From: Ailurus styani
Taxonomy: Eukaryota; Chordata; Mammalia; Carnivora; Ailuridae
DNA length: 64,000 nucleotides
Direction: 5' to 3'
Assembly: GCA_002007465.1 (NCBI GenBank)
Contig: LNAC01000849.1
Location: 122,751 to 186,750, forward strand
Part shown: one piece after another, positions 1-12,411 of the stretch
Layout of the letters: every line of letters begins with the position of its first letter
How positions within the stretch are numbered: the stretch's first letter is position 1
Position numbers and translations under genes: made by a program
Notes under the pieces: generated by a model
Told to the model about the DNA's origin: nothing
What the model saw: the letters and a program-made list of their open reading frames with translations, nothing else
Database searches by the model: none

Positions 1-1236
1 TGTTCTCGTCATTCAGAGAACAACTCAAGTATCAACCTTGGCGACTATTCCTTGACCATCTCAGTTTCCTCGATATGGAATCCTGAGTTTATGAGTCCAG
101 CATCAGGTTCATCATTTGCTTTTTACATGCATAATTTGAAGTTTGGTTACTGGCTTATAGTAGAAACTTTTGTTCACAACATAATAGAAGCAGAAACTTG
201 CTCAGGTAGTTGAAAACTCCAGTTCTAAAATAGTTCAGCCTATAATTGCCAGTTTTTGTTTTTACCAGTGAAGCGTAATTGAATCTTGACATCATGATTG
301 TAATCAAAGGATACATGCAAGTTCACTCTAATCGATGCGGCTGAGCTTCCAGATGACCTCATTCAGGAGATATTGATGGAAAAGTACACCAGTTTCCACT
401 GCACTTCTGCCAACATTAAGCAAGTGCAAATTAGATGTCTTTTTTTGTCATTCTTTTGAGTGACTTGGTTCCAGTTGTGTTACAAGTGATCATTGATCAC
501 CTGAAGAGCCATGGTAGATTGGTAAATTAGTTTCAGCTTGATGTTATTTTATATATAAACAGACTAATGTGTAAAACCTTAGGCATAATAGATTGTGTAT
601 AGTGTGGTAGACTAGATTAATTACTTTTAAATGATCAGTAAGAAACCCAAACCAGTATGAAAATAATGGGAAAACAAGAACTACAATGACAGCAATTATG
701 AAATAACAGTGAATTCAGTTATCCCAAACTTGTCCAACAAACAAGACTGATTTAAGGGAGGATGGCGAGGAAAATGATCATATATAAAAAACAGTGGTTA
801 GACACAAAATAAGAATAAATGTATCACTGACTGAGGTATTTACTGCAGAAGAACTCTATGTAAGCTATATAATGTGGAGTCAGGCCATACGAAAATGCTG
901 TGAAATATGTATAAAGACTTGCCATGTGGCTTATTATTGGGGCAGTTGTTGTAAGAGGGTGTCATTGAATCCCTTGTACAACCATATTTGAATCATTCTT
1001 CTAAAGAAGCATTAAAAAATTTCAATGTAACTAATTCAAGAAACACATATTGAAGCCATTGTAAAGTATAATTTTCCTCCTATCAAATTGGGACAAAAAT
1101 TGAGAATATCAATTTTAATTGAAGACATGGTGATATGAGCACTCTCCTATACTCATATAGTTTTATACAAACATCAGTTGGGTTGTATATTGGTTAAGCC
1201 TTCAAACCTTTTGACTTTCGAATTAGTGAATTGGGG
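1..1236. other. AT-rich sequence, no feature recognised
   Basis: I see no exon, repeat family or RNA gene here. The only open frame (794-991) is short, lacks recognisable motifs and is best read as chance. Confidence 0.5.
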
Positions 1237-1239
1237 TAG

Positions 1240-1420
1240 ATTGGAAGAGAGAATGAACCATGAGAGACTGTGGACTCTGAGAAATAAACTGAGGGTTATG
1301 GAGGGGAGGGGAGATGGGTGAGCCTGGTGGTGGGTATTAGGAGGGCACGTATTGCATGGAGCACTGGGTGTGGTGCATAAACAATGAATCTTGGATCACT
1401 GAAAGAATAAAATAAAAAAA
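1240..1420 (+). mobile_element. L1 3' end fragment (carnivore type)
   Basis: The stretch holds the ordered L1 3' UTR phrases 'accatgagagac', 'aaactgagggttatgg', a G-rich block, 'gcactgggtgtggtgca' and 'aacaatgaatcttggatcac', then an A-rich tail with AATAAA-like sequence. The same order recurs at 12243-12411, so both are 5'-truncated copies of one L1 subfamily. No clear target duplication was found. Confidence 0.75.
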
Positions 1421-1489
1421 TCCACACATGTAAATACATACACACACACATGCAGACACACACAGTACTGCTTCTAAAAATCTACCATT

Positions 1490-1925
1490 ATAAATTCATT
1501 CCCATGTGCACAAAAAATCTAGTCATCATAGTGTTGAGGTGATAGCACAAAGTTGGAATAGAAATGTCTAGCTGAAAAGTAGTAGTTGAAAATATGATGC
1601 ACCTATTCAGTGGAATCCTATACTCCATGTTAAAAAAAAATGACATTACTGGTAATTGAGGAAAAAAAGAGACAGGGTAATACTTATGGTAAGATCCTAT
1701 TTATATAAAAAATACGGACCAAAAAAGATAAATAGGCATATATGTACATTTGTATAAAATGTAATAATTATGTAAAAATATAGAAGGATACAGAAGGCTG
1801 GCTATGAATCCATTAGTGTGGTTACATCTGGGGAAAGAATGGAGAAAAGGAACTTTCACATTTTTCTATATAATAAACTATATACATGTATTACTTGTGT
1901 TAATTTAAAAGTAATAACAAATAAG
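1490..1925 (+). mobile_element. Old L1 3' end-like remnant
   Basis: A decayed match to the mammalian L1 3' region: 'cagtggaatcctatactcc', then 'gatcctatttatataaaaa', then 'gtggttacatctgggg' and an AT-rich terminus with 'tatacatgtattac'. The order fits an ancient L1 3' UTR read on +. Subfamily cannot be set by eye. Confidence 0.5.
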
Positions 1926-2065
1926 AGTCTATGAACCTATTTTCAAATTAAAATAAGACTAGGTTTGCGACAAGAGACAGAATACTAAATCAGATTAAAA
2001 CTTAGCTGGGAGCCTTGAGACATGGGTCACATAACTGGTCAGATAAACTCATGGGTTTTAGTTAC

Positions 2066-2557
2066 TGTGGTAGGTTAAAAAATGGCCACCCAAAGATGTC
2101 AAGGTCCCCATCCAAGAAACCTGTAAATATGTTACCTTATATTCAAAAAGGACTTTGCAGATCTTCAGATGGGAAGATTATTCTGTCCCCTGAATATAAT
2201 CACAAAGATACTTATAAGAGGAGGTAGGATGGTCAAAGACAGAGAAGGTGATGTGATAATGGGAGGAGAAAGAGAGAAAGACAGAGACTGAGATTGGAAG
2301 ATTCTAAACTTCTGGTTTTAAAGGTGGAGAAAGAGACCATGAACCAAGAAATTCAGTTGCCTTCTAAAAGGTAGAAAGGCAGGGAGACTATTTCTCCCCT
2401 AGAGCCTAAAGAAGAAACCAGCCCTGCTGACACCTTGACTTGAGGCCAGAGTGAATTTGGACTTCTGAGCTCCAGAACTATAAGAGAATAAATCTGTGTT
2501 GTTCTAAGCCACTAAATTTTAGGTAATTTATTGTAGTAGCATTAGAACATTAATACA
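2066..2557 (+). mobile_element. Solo LTR, ERVL-MaLR-like
   Basis: An old LTR-like unit starts with TGTGGTAGG and ends with TAATACA. Near its end it has the typical block with an AATAAA signal ('gagaataaatctgtgttgtt') followed by 'ctaagccactaaatttt'. The flanking 5-mers 'gttac' and 'gtaat' could be a diverged 5-bp duplication. No internal retroviral sequence adjoins it. The family name is from memory of mammalian MST/MLT-type LTRs and needs a RepeatMasker run. Confidence 0.6.
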
Positions 2558-2619
2558 GTAATCTAACCTATAAATAAAGTAGAATTGGATTATAAATAAT
2601 AACAATAATTTTAGTAATA

Positions 2620-2830
2620 ATTAAAATAGCAAACATTTATAAATACTTTCTATGTGTTAGAAACTAGGCTAAGGGCTTCATTTGCAATACTCATAACAAC
2701 CTTCTATGTGCACACTATTTACATATTCCACTTCATACATAAGGAACCAAAGCTTAAAGAGATTTAGTAACTTCCCAATGAGTAACAGAACCAAAAAACA
2801 AACTGAGATCTGGTTGACTCCACAGCCTTC
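2620..2830 (-). repeat. MIR SINE remnant
   Basis: Antisense MIR core order is visible: 'ctaggctaagggctt', 'cataacaacc', 'aaggaaccaaagctt', 'agagatttagtaactt', then 'ctgagatctggttgactcc'. It is strongly diverged, as expected of this ancient tRNA-derived SINE. Confidence 0.6.
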
Positions 2831-3062
2831 TTGGGGTAGTGATGGCATGAGCCACTGTTGCTACTAAATGCGGCAAGGCTATGAAACCATTCTTCCACAA
2901 TGGCTTTTGATTTTAGAAACATTCTCATATAAATGTATTAAATTTGTAACAGATAATCAAATTTATGTTCCCTGTGGGAACATTCATAGAATTTGAATGC
3001 ACCTATGCAGTGAGAACAACATTAGGAATCCAGTGCATGTTCTATGGCCTAACTTACTGAAA

Positions 3063-3320
3063 CAGGTTCTTATTTTCTTTTTTTTTTTTTTATTTTATAA
3101 CTTTTTTTTTTTAAGATTTTTTTTTTTTTATTTGACACAAAGCGAGAGAGAGATTACAAGTAGGCAGAGAGGCAGGCAGAGAGAGAGGAGGAAGCAGGCT
3201 CCCCGCCGAGCAGGGAGCCTGATGCGGGCCTCGATCCCAGGACGCTGAGATCATGACCTGAGCCGAAAGCAGAGGCTTTAACCCACTGAGCCACCCAGGT
3301 GCCCCAGGTTCTTATTTTCT
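3063..3320 (-). mobile_element. Can-SINE with 16-bp target duplication
   Basis: A tRNA-derived carnivore SINE lies on the minus strand. Its tRNA-like head, read antisense, is 'actgagccacccaggtgcccc' at the right end, followed leftward by the B-box region, a GA-rich stretch (CT-rich in sense) and poly-T (poly-A in sense). The duplication 'caggttcttattttct' is perfect at 3063-3078 and 3305-3320. The poly-A tail is unusually long and interrupted (3079-3132). Confidence 0.93.
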
Positions 3321-5784
3321 GTGATTATATGTAATACATGTGGATCTGTGTGATAAGAGGACACATTTTAATGAGTGATTAATCTCATAGATGGACACTG
3401 ATGTGTAGAGAGGTTAGATGGCCTTTGTCTTGCTTGGGTCAAGGAACATGGGTTACGTGGTTTGAGGACACACATGGTGGCCTGGCTGGGGACCACCTGT
3501 TTCACTGTATGATGTGTTAACAGGAAGAGCTGACAAATTTCTGAAGCAGTTTTGGTCTATTGCTGGGACATTTGGAGCAATAAGACCCAAGGGTATTGAG
3601 GAGCTGCTACAAAGCTATGAGGAGGAATACTAAAGAGCTGATGTTCCAGACCCTTCTGAGCTACACTGCTCTGATCTGTTTTACATGTATGCCTGCATAG
3701 GATTTCTTCAGTTGGTAGAGGAAGGAGGAAGGGTACAAGTTTTGGGATGGCTCATGCAGAGCTCTTCCAAGAGAATAAGGAAGCCCAGGATTGCAAAACC
3801 CAATCTGGGGTGGGGAGGGGGGGTGGCTACTTTCAGACTAATCATGTTGTCAATCCTACAATTTAACTGTATTTCTGTACTTCTGTTAAGGACTCTATAC
3901 TAACACTTCGGGATTCTAGGATTGGGGCTGCTGTGGGCTGAGGGTCCCTTTCAGCTCTACCCTATGCCAGGTCACACTCTGGGCTGCCACTAGGTTGACT
4001 CCAGGGTCAGGAAAGTGAAACCAGTTGACGTTGCCTCCTTCATTACTGCACATTTAATACCAGCACAGAACCATGGTTAGGACAGTTTGCTAATGAAATA
4101 CAGAAAAGAGTCGGTTGAATGGTTCTTTTAAATCACAAAAGAATGTTGGTTTTATGTTAATTAGCTGTTATTAAGTGAGGATTCTTTTGTTCAACTGGGA
4201 GTTGAAATTCTCAATAAACATGCCCGAGAGCAACCACCGCCTCTCCAAGTAATATAAGTAAACAACCTCATCAGAAAGAGAAGTTGGTGGCATCTGGTTG
4301 CAAGGAATAAATAAAATCTCCCATCTGGTGAAAGGCTTTTGAAATCCCACTTCCTATTCAGATTGTCACTATTTCTGCAGCTGGATGACAATACCTTGAG
4401 TATTATGAGCAACCTGCCCAGATCAGTTCAGTGAAGCAGCATAATTCAGTTTCGCTGATTAAAAATGGATATTTTCTTGCTATGCTAACTGAAATCTAAC
4501 AATCTTTATTTCACAATGTTATGATGTGTCATAGAGCAGCTGGATAAATAAAAATACTCTGGGAATGGACAAGTTCTAAAACAGTCTATTTTATTTTTTC
4601 ACTATTTATTCTTCCATTTACTGATAGTAAGAATTTGGGTAGTAACAAAACCTCTTTGTAAATCTTAAATACAGGATGAAAGTGCTCTAAAATAGAATTG
4701 GGTTGTTGAAGAAAAAGTGACTTTTTTTTTTCAAGGGTAACTTTGTTAATTAATCCATTTTATCTACTTTTAGTCTAATGAATTGCCATCTTTCTGATAT
4801 AAAAAATATCATACCTGGTCTAAGCACCCACTTAGAAGATCCTGAGTCCTAAGAGAGTCTCTGGGAAATAGCAGCATCAACCCCGAAATAAATGGAAACT
4901 TGCAGGTGTGCCCTTTGATTGAATAAAAGGTTAATTAAATTTGAGGAACAGTTGCACTAATTGGTGACACACTCCATTTTACTGTTTTTCCAGAACTGAT
5001 TTATTTGGAGTAAACAGATTTAAATGACTGAGCAATAGTGAGATTCATACAACTACAAAAACGATCTCCATATATATTTAATTAAATTGACCTTAAGCCA
5101 TCCTGTAATGTTTATTTCAACAAATAGCTCACTGTGTGATCACTTCTGGAATATTTGTATGACTTGAAGCATCTTTTAGGTATAATAAGCATTCAAAACA
5201 TCATTAAACTTTACTGTTTGTGTATCATTAGTGTCTATAAAATATATTACATTGAGTGAATGATAGCAAAGAGATATATTTCATTTATGTGGTTCCCATC
5301 TCCCATTGCCAATTACCAATAGACTACATGAATTATTTATCATCTCATGTTGGCTTAATATAAAATATTTTACAACTTATATATATTAAAAATTGAAAGG
5401 GTAATTCTTTTATTTTCTCCCTTTCTTAGGAGAAAATCTTTGGAGAATGCCAACAAATTTCTTAATTAAATACAAAGCAAAACTGAGATAAAAGGAAATC
5501 TTCCCCCAAAGGAGGTTATTTGATTAGAACTATTTTACAGAAGGGTAGTGGGCATTTCAATCCAAATGTTGAAGATTCAGCAGTTCTATATGCAATTAAT
5601 TGAATAAAATTTAGAGTTTTAGAGTTGTAGGAAGTGTTTATTTCACTTTTATATATAATTTTTAAAAATCAGTATAATCAGATGGGGATGAATTAGCCTT
5701 GCCCTTTTTCATACCCACATCTTCCTAAACAAGCTCAATTAATGGCCATTGGCTTCCATTGATTCCTGCCAGTGGCACTTAGAT
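3321..5784. other. Apparently unique AT-rich sequence
   Basis: No repeat family, exon or RNA gene was recognised. Short frames such as 3685-3903 (+) and 4191-4412 (-) have no motif or splice context that would make them genes. Confidence 0.4.
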
Positions 5785-5975
5785 CAGATTTTAATGTGTA
5801 CAAGAGTTATATGGGATACTTAAAAAAAAAAAAAGTAGATTCCTTGGCTCCACCTTCAGACATCTTGATTCAGTAAGTCTTGAATGAAGCCCAGGAATCT
5901 AAGTTTCTTACCAGGCATGCCCAAATAGTTGTAATGAAAGTAGAAAATAGACCATATGCTGAGAAACACTCGAAT
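5785..5975. mobile_element. hAT-Charlie MITE, MER5-like
   Basis: The order 'ttttaatgtgtac', 'gattccttggctccacctt', 'cttgattcagtaagtct', 'aggaatctaagttt' and 'gctgagaaacactcg' matches the MER5-type nonautonomous DNA transposon known in all placental mammals. It is old and indel-ridden. Confidence 0.55.
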
Positions 5976-6129
5976 AAAAAATAAATAAATAAATGCAACT
6001 TTGAATGAATACCAATTAAGACCTGGCAGACTTGCATTACCTCTTAAAAAATAAAAGGCTTACGACTTTTAGTTAAAACTATCAGGTTTTTTTTCTCTCT
6101 GAATTTTTTTCTCTTTTTTTTCTTTCTCT

Positions 6130-6535
6130 GAATTTTATCTAATTTTTTTTTACTTGAGTATGGTTAACACACAATGTTACATTAGTTTCAGGTGTACAAC
6201 ATAGTGATTTCGACAAGTCTATACATTATAGCTATGCTCACCACCAGTGTAGTTACCATCTGTCACCATATGATGCTATACAATATCACTAATTATGTTC
6301 CTTATGCTGTGCCTTTTATTTCCACAATTTATTCATTCTATAACTAGAGCCTGTACCTCCCATTCCCCTTCGTCCATTTTGCCAACCCTCCACCCTCTTG
6401 CAACCATCATTTTATTCTCTATTTAGAGGTCTGATTCTGCTTTTTGTTTATTCACTTGTTTTGTTTTTTAGATTCCATGTATAAGTGAAACCATATGGTA
6501 TATGTCCTTCTCAAACTATCCGCTTTGATTAACTT
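6130..6535 (-). mobile_element. Old L1 3' end, antisense (L1MA-like)
   Basis: Read on the minus strand this runs from the end of ORF2-like sequence ('accatatggtttcacttat') through a 3' UTR ('gcagaatcagacctct', 'tggcaaaatgg', 'ggtgagcatagct') to 'gttgtacacctgaaac' and an A-rich end. This is the standard 3' UTR order of older mammalian L1s. Confidence 0.75.
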
Positions 6536-6867
6536 TAGAAATAAGGAGATTCTACATGTTCAATTGTTGATTTTTGAATTTTATTCAAATTTTGGTTAAA
6601 ACAGTTTAGTGAGATCCAGATTGATACTGTTGATTAAAATTTGGCATAAGGAAATATTTTAGACCCAAATAAGCCATTAAAATCCAATTTTGTAAAAGAA
6701 AAACAGAATTTACTCTATGTTTTATATACTCAGTGGGCAATTTGATGAACATATAAGGAAAAAATAGAAAGATAATTGGTCTTCTTACATCATTTATTTG
6801 CTTTAAGAAACATATTCTCAACAAAAAAATTTGCTCTCCAGGATAGAAGCTCAATGAAAAACATTTT

Positions 6868-7085
6868 AATTTTATTTTTTAAATTTATTTTTATTTTAAG
6901 ATTTTTATTTATTTGAGAGAGAGAGAGCACGAGCAGGGAGAAAGAGCAGAGGCAGAGGGAGAAGCAGGCTCCCTGCTGAGCCCAGAGCCCAATGTGGGAC
7001 TTGATCCCAGGACCCTAGGATCATAACCTGAGCTGAAGGCAGGTGTTTAACTGACTGAGCCACCCAGGTGCCCTAATTTTAGTTT
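6868..7085 (-). mobile_element. Can-SINE, older subtype
   Basis: A minus-strand SINE: tRNA head antisense 'ctgactgagccacccaggtg' near 7050-7070, B-box region 'gacttgatcccagg', GA-rich middle and T-rich tail. It has the older 'aagatttttatttatttgagag' tail/body junction. The flanking T/A-rich duplication ('taattttagttttt'-like) is imprecise. Confidence 0.85.
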
Positions 7086-7089
7086 TTAT

Positions 7090-7789
7090 GGAGTCTATTA
7101 TAGAAAATGGCAAGTGAAGGGTATTCATGTCTGTTATTTTCAAGAACAAAGAGAAGATTTCCAAGGTTAATTCAAGCTAACAAATAAACAAAAACCCTCA
7201 CAAACTGACTTATATATGGGATACGTGTCTCCTGTTAAAAAAAAAAAGACTAGAGAAAATATTCACTAAAGAAAAAGACTAAAGAAAATTAAAGATTACT
7301 GGAAGATTACTAGAAGATGGAGAAAGTTGTAGCCCTGAGCTTCAAGATGAGTTTTATAAGTGTACCCTAGGATCAGGAAGACGTATCAATAGGAAATAAA
7401 AATTGCAAGACACATGTGGTTAGCCTTCCAACTGTGCTAGAACAAACCCTGTAATACCCCAAGTTCTCTCCCCTAATTACTGATTTCTCCTGTCATATTC
7501 ACCTTACATCCTGACTTTGTCTCATACAACTAACCTATAGTATCCAAAGTCTAATTAACTTGCTGGGGGAAAAAATAATAGAGTCAATCCAGTCATTTGT
7601 CATCAATTAAATCACAAATTAGGTCATTTTTCCTGAATGTGATTTTCTCTTTTCTAAAATCAATCTAAACATATGATCAACATTAATACACTGGTTAATC
7701 AATTGCTTGATAACATTCATGCTGACTTCTACCATGTAAACCTTGAATATTTCAGAAGTCAAAGAATAGAAATAATTAAATCAAACAAT
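7090..7789. other. No feature recognised
   Basis: AT-rich sequence without a recognisable family, motif or exon. Confidence 0.4.
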
Positions 7790-8005
7790 AATAATAGACA
7801 TATAATAACATCCCAGGTACTGTGTGAAGCATGAATTAATTCCAAACCTCAGGATGCTACGAAATGAATGCATCTACTTTGCAGATGAGAAAAGAAGTAC
7901 AGAGAAAGTCTGTGACTTGTCCGGTGTTATACTATCTGTAAGTGACAAAAGCAGGTTTGGGGACACCTGTTTTTAACTCCATTACCCATACTCTCAACTA
8001 CTCTG
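7790..8005 (-). repeat. MIR SINE remnant
   Basis: Antisense MIR order: 'ggtactgtgtgaagc', 'ctttgcagatgagaaa', 'tctgtgacttgtcc', 'ctatctgtaagtgaca', then 'tttaactccattaccc'. Diverged but collinear with the MIR core. Confidence 0.65.
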
Positions 8006-8715
8006 CCCAATCAGTGGGGCAGTTGTCTTGAATCAGCTCACCACAGAGTCTTCCTCCTAATGAAATCTCCTGCAAATAAGTTAAGAGAAAGGGCTGATAC
8101 TCTCCTGTTATCAGTGTCAGGAAACAATGCAGATCCAATCCCCTAATTCTTGAAAGCTTTGAAAATGGAAAAGGTTATGTTCTTAAAGTAAACATGCATA
8201 ATCATCTGCAAGAGCTGTAAATAGGCCTCTTGAGGAGATTCGTGTGTGCCCTTACTTCCTGTGCTGACGTTTGAGTGGCACTGCCAACAGTGTCAGAGTG
8301 GTCTGCACAAATGATTACACAGAAGGCTTGGAAAAGAATCAAAAGGAATAATTTCATAGTTACTCCAAAGCCCTGTCATGATGCTTCCACTAGATACATC
8401 AGGGCAACAACTGATACATATATCTGGTGTGGGCAGGGAAGGATTTTGGTCCAAAAACATGGGTGGGTGGGCAGGAATAAGGGGAATTGATTCTCTTAAT
8501 TACAAAATGTTGCAAATTCTTCATAAAAAAAAGTATCTCAGGAAAGGTATGCATACATATGTATACAATATATATATATACAGAGTATGATGAATACAAG
8601 TTAATATTTTCTAAAGAATGTAAGAATCTTAACATTAATCATTGCATCACTCTGCAACATAGTGATATTCTTTGTAAATATGAGGCATTAATTCTTTCAT
8701 TATATATGTCATATA
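8006..8715. other. No gene recognised; short (TA)n
   Basis: Four overlapping short frames at 8275-8723 contradict one another on both strands and show no motif. A (TA)n run sits near 8565-8580. Confidence 0.4.
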
Positions 8716-8960
8716 TGCATTAATTGCCTACCCTGTACCAGGCACTGGGTCTATAAATAGGAAAAGATATAAGCCTTGCTTTCAAAGAGCTCACAGATTT
8801 TTGGGGAGACAGAACACTGGCTACATGTTCTAAGAGCTGTGCTCATTCATTCAATACATTTATTGAACAATTATTATCAGTAGGCAATATAAAAGGTGTT
8901 AGGAATACAAAGGTGATCCAGGTAAACATAATCCCTATGTTTAAGTTGTTCACAAGGAAG
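8716..8960 (-). repeat. LINE-2 3' end remnants, antisense
   Basis: Two antisense L2-like blocks: 'ctgtaccaggcactggg' with 'aaagagctcacag' (8726-8795), then 'cattcattcaatacattta' with 'ggtgttaggaatacaaagg' (8843-8915). This is the usual antisense look of L2 3' ends. Confidence 0.6.
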
Positions 8961-9234
8961 TAGAAGGTCCAAGCGTTCCTGAGAATAGAGCAGGTAACTC
9001 AGCTTATCTGAACACAGCTGGAAAAACAATTAGAAACTTGCCAGTAGGGTGAAACAGAAGCTCATTGAACAAAGAAGGATTTGATGTCTTGAAGTGACAG
9101 TTCCGATAAGGATAATAAAGACTTACTGTGGCTCAATGGTGGGACATACTACTGGAGCCTGAGCCTTAAATGTGAATGGCCATTCCCGTGGTAAGGTTTG
9201 CAGTTAACCCTCCTGAGCAACTGAGACTGGTGGT

Positions 9235-9605
9235 CATTTCTTTTGTATGTGAAGCTACTCAAATGTGGTCTTCCAGCATCACTGGAAAACTGGTTAGAAA
9301 TGTAGAAATACAGAATTACAGAATCTCTGGCCCTACCCCAGACATACTGAGTCAGAATCTGCATGTTAAGATTCCCAAGTGTTTCCCGCACATTCAAGTT
9401 TGAAAGGTGCTCCTTTGAGCCACTGGATCCTGAATCTTGGCTGTTCTCTGGAATTATCTGTAGCACATAAAAAAAAATTACTCATGTTCTGTCCTCACTC
9501 CACTGACTCTGATTTGTTTACTTCTTTCCTGGGGCCAGAACATACTCATAATTTTTAAGTTCCACAGGTAATTCTAATGTGGAACTAGAGTTCAGAAACA
9601 CTGAT
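9235..9605. mobile_element. hAT-Charlie MITE, MER20/MER5-like
   Basis: The order 'gtggtcttccagcatcac', 'ctggttagaaatgtag', 'ctctggccctaccccagac', 'ctgagtcagaatctgcatg' and 'aagtttgaaaggtgctcc' is that of MER20-type elements. A second MER5-like end ('aggtaattctaatgtggaac') lies at 9565-9605. The two overlapping frames on opposite strands here (9149-9466, 9176-9403) fall inside this fossil and are not genes. Confidence 0.6.
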
Positions 9606-11350
9606 CAGGGAAAGTGTATCTTAAAGTTGGCAAAATATCAGAATCACATTAGAGATGCTTTGCCCCAGACATAAGACATCATAGTTCCTGAAAATGGATG
9701 TTGATAATTTATGTGTATGAGTGTGTGTACCTAAGGGAGTGTTTGTGTAGTATTTGGTTGCACAGCTATGTGAACAAAAGATCAAATAAGAAACCCATAA
9801 ACAGGAACATAGCATCCACAGAATCTTGGTTCAGGAGGAAAACCAGAAGTTTTTAATGCAATGATACCTTGCTCCATTTAAAAACCTGTGTAAATTATAG
9901 AAATATGATAAAATTAACAATTTGGACCTAATACATTACATGGAAAGTTGTCAAATTCAATTGAATGTCCTTGTCTCATGTTTATTGAACTTGCTTGATG
10001 GAAAATAGCAATGATTCCTCAAATTTTCCTCTTTCTACCACTCTGGGAGCCACTGTGTCCACTCCACAGACTGGATGGCCACCTCTCACTAAGATAGCTA
10101 TTGATAAGTACACGATATCATCAGGCACAGCATGAGTGCAGTGTGGTCTGGGGCACTCTCAGGAACATGTGTGGCAGAGAGAAGAAAGAGTATGTGAATG
10201 TAAATTTAGCAGGCATGGTATGTGCAAATTTTCCAGAATCAGCTGGACATTGGTTGCATGAGAGAATATCAAATGTAATAGAAACTGTCAATACCAAAGG
10301 GGGAAAGAACCAAGACCATGCTTGACAGCCATTCTCAGTTTTGGCTGTTGAAGATAGTTTAATTATGAATGTCTAAAGATAAAGTTGGTAAGAGGTTTTA
10401 ATCAAAGTTTGGTAGTTGTAACACTTAAGAAGTTTATTTGAACTATTTTTGCTTCTGAAGTGTATGCATCATCTCCAATGGGATTTTTTTCCTTTTTAAA
10501 GAAAGACAATGCTTATACATGTTTTGTATTTCATATCATCTCCTTCAAAGTTAAACCCTGTGTTAACTGCCTCTTTTAATGGTTGCGTCTACCTTGAAGA
10601 AACTTACAAGGTTACTCAATATAGGGGATGTTCTCTAAAATAGATTTGCCTGGAAAAGTTTGCAATTTCTCATCCTTGTAAATAGAGACATTTTCCTTGT
10701 AAATGCTTTAAACTTTAAATTGATAAAAGGAATTAAGGTCACTAGAGGAGAGGAATAAAAAGGAACTATAATATCCTAGAACTACATAGCCAGAAGGCAG
10801 CTCTAGGGATCTTGCCTTTTTACTTACTAAAAAGATTGAAACTAAGAAGTTACCTTAACCTTATAAGTATTTCCCAAAAAATAGCAATCTTAGCCCATTT
10901 GGTAAAGCACTCTTGGAAGGTTGATTCTAAATTCAAACCCTTCCTGCTAAAAATGCTCATTGTGTTTGTATCCTTTTTACGTGTCTTGTTGGAAATGTAC
11001 ATGTTTTGCTTACAAATGATGTTTCTTCAGGGACCTGAAATCTGTTACCTCAGTTCCCCAACCCTGAGGTCAATTTGGCTTCATGTAAAGTGACCCAGGT
11101 TTCTTTAACATTTCCCTTGTTCTCAGTCTTTCAGTCTTTCAATCATTCTCCTATATTCCTTGTACATAATAGATAATCAATAAATATTCATTGCATTAAA
11201 TTGACTCAGTTTATTTCCTCTAGATTTCTGATTAGGCCACATCTTGTTTAGTTTAGTTTTAGGCCACATTTTGTTTAGTTACCTCTCCTAAGGTAGAGCC
11301 AGACACACTCAAAGGAGGATTTAAATAAACCTGAGTAGAATAATTCATGG
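9606..11350. other. Mostly unassigned; possible L2 end near 11120-11205
   Basis: No exon recognised. The phrase 'gataatcaataaatattca' near 11171-11190 resembles an L2 3' end but is too short to be sure. Confidence 0.35.
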
Positions 11351-11354
11351 TTTT

Positions 11355-11440
11355 AAATATATATATTTATATTTAAATATATAAGTATATATATATACAA
11401 ATATATATTAAAAATATATATAAATATATATATATCTCCT
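11355..11440. repeat. (AT)n-rich low-complexity tract
   Basis: Near-continuous alternating A and T with several self-complementary runs of TATATA. It is flanked by ordinary AT-rich sequence. Confidence 0.85.
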
Positions 11441-12079
11441 TTCATTGCCATCTGGCTTTTCAACCAATCTTTTTCTGTGGAATTTAATTTTCGGCTGAAT
11501 TAGGTTACTCTTAAGGCTGCTAACACTTTAGGAGGTCATTCCCTTATTTAGTAGCCTGAGACTTTAAGAATGCTGGTATATCTGCCCAGTAAACTGTTAT
11601 CAGCCATGCACTAAGTGATTAACAATTGATTATGGGCAAATAATTACTAGTCTAAGAATCTGGAGGAACTTTTTTCACAAAATTCTCTCTTTTAATTATT
11701 TTATTTATTCAAGTTCAGATCAATTATAATTTCCAAGTACATATAAAGTACATATAATGTACTGAGAATACAATATGAAGGAATGCAATTCCTGTTTTAA
11801 AGGCATTAAAAATCTACTAAGTGGGACACATGTATACTGTAATCATAATTCGCATTCGTAAATATAAAGACAGAGGTTTCAGAGGATATCGTGAAAATGC
11901 ATAGGAAGTGTGTATAGTGGAAGTCTCAGTTGGAAGAATGAATGTCAGGTCAGCAGTGTTTAGAGAATGAACAATCACAGCAGAAGGATTTAGACATTGT
12001 CAAGGAATCCTTTCCTCTAGGCAGCAACCTATGGATTTTCTCCTGGTCCCTCCAGAGATAGTCCTAACACATAAGCAAG

Positions 12080-12215
12080 ACCAGAAAAGGGGTAAAAATG
12101 GAAAGAAAATAAGGGACAAGAGAGAAGAGGAGAGGAGGAAGAAAGCAAAGGAAAGAAAAGGAGGGGAAAACAAGGACCATCTCATTCAGAAAGTTCCTCT
12201 AGGGGAAGGAAAGGA
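12080..12215 (+). repeat. Polypurine tract
   Basis: About 130 bp of almost pure A/G on the + strand, e.g. 'agaagaggagaggaggaag'. The frames on both strands here (12000-12185 minus, 12031-12222 plus) are low-complexity artefacts of this tract. Confidence 0.75.
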
Positions 12216-12242
12216 AAAGTGAACTGGGGCAAATCAGAAGGC

Positions 12243-12411
12243 AGACAAACCATGAGAGAAACAAACTGAGGGTTATGGAGGGGGGAGGAGGGAACCTGGT
12301 GGCGGGTATTAAGGAGGGCATATATTGCATGGAGTGCTGGGTGTGGTGCATAAACAATGAATCTTGGATCACTGAATAAATTTAAAAAAAAAACTCCAAA
12401 AAAAAAAAAAG
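12243..12411 (+). mobile_element. L1 3' end fragment (carnivore type)
   Basis: Same phrase order as at 1240-1420: 'aaaccatgagag', 'aaactgagggttatgg', G-rich block, 'gtgctgggtgtggtgca', 'aacaatgaatcttggatcac', then an A-rich tail. A 5'-truncated insertion. Confidence 0.75.

Noticed and set aside
3540..3680. Short stretch with exon-like codon use (ending ...EELLQSYEEEY then stop)
   Set aside because: No splice sites, no recognised family, and too short to call a processed pseudogene by eye. A protein search would settle it.
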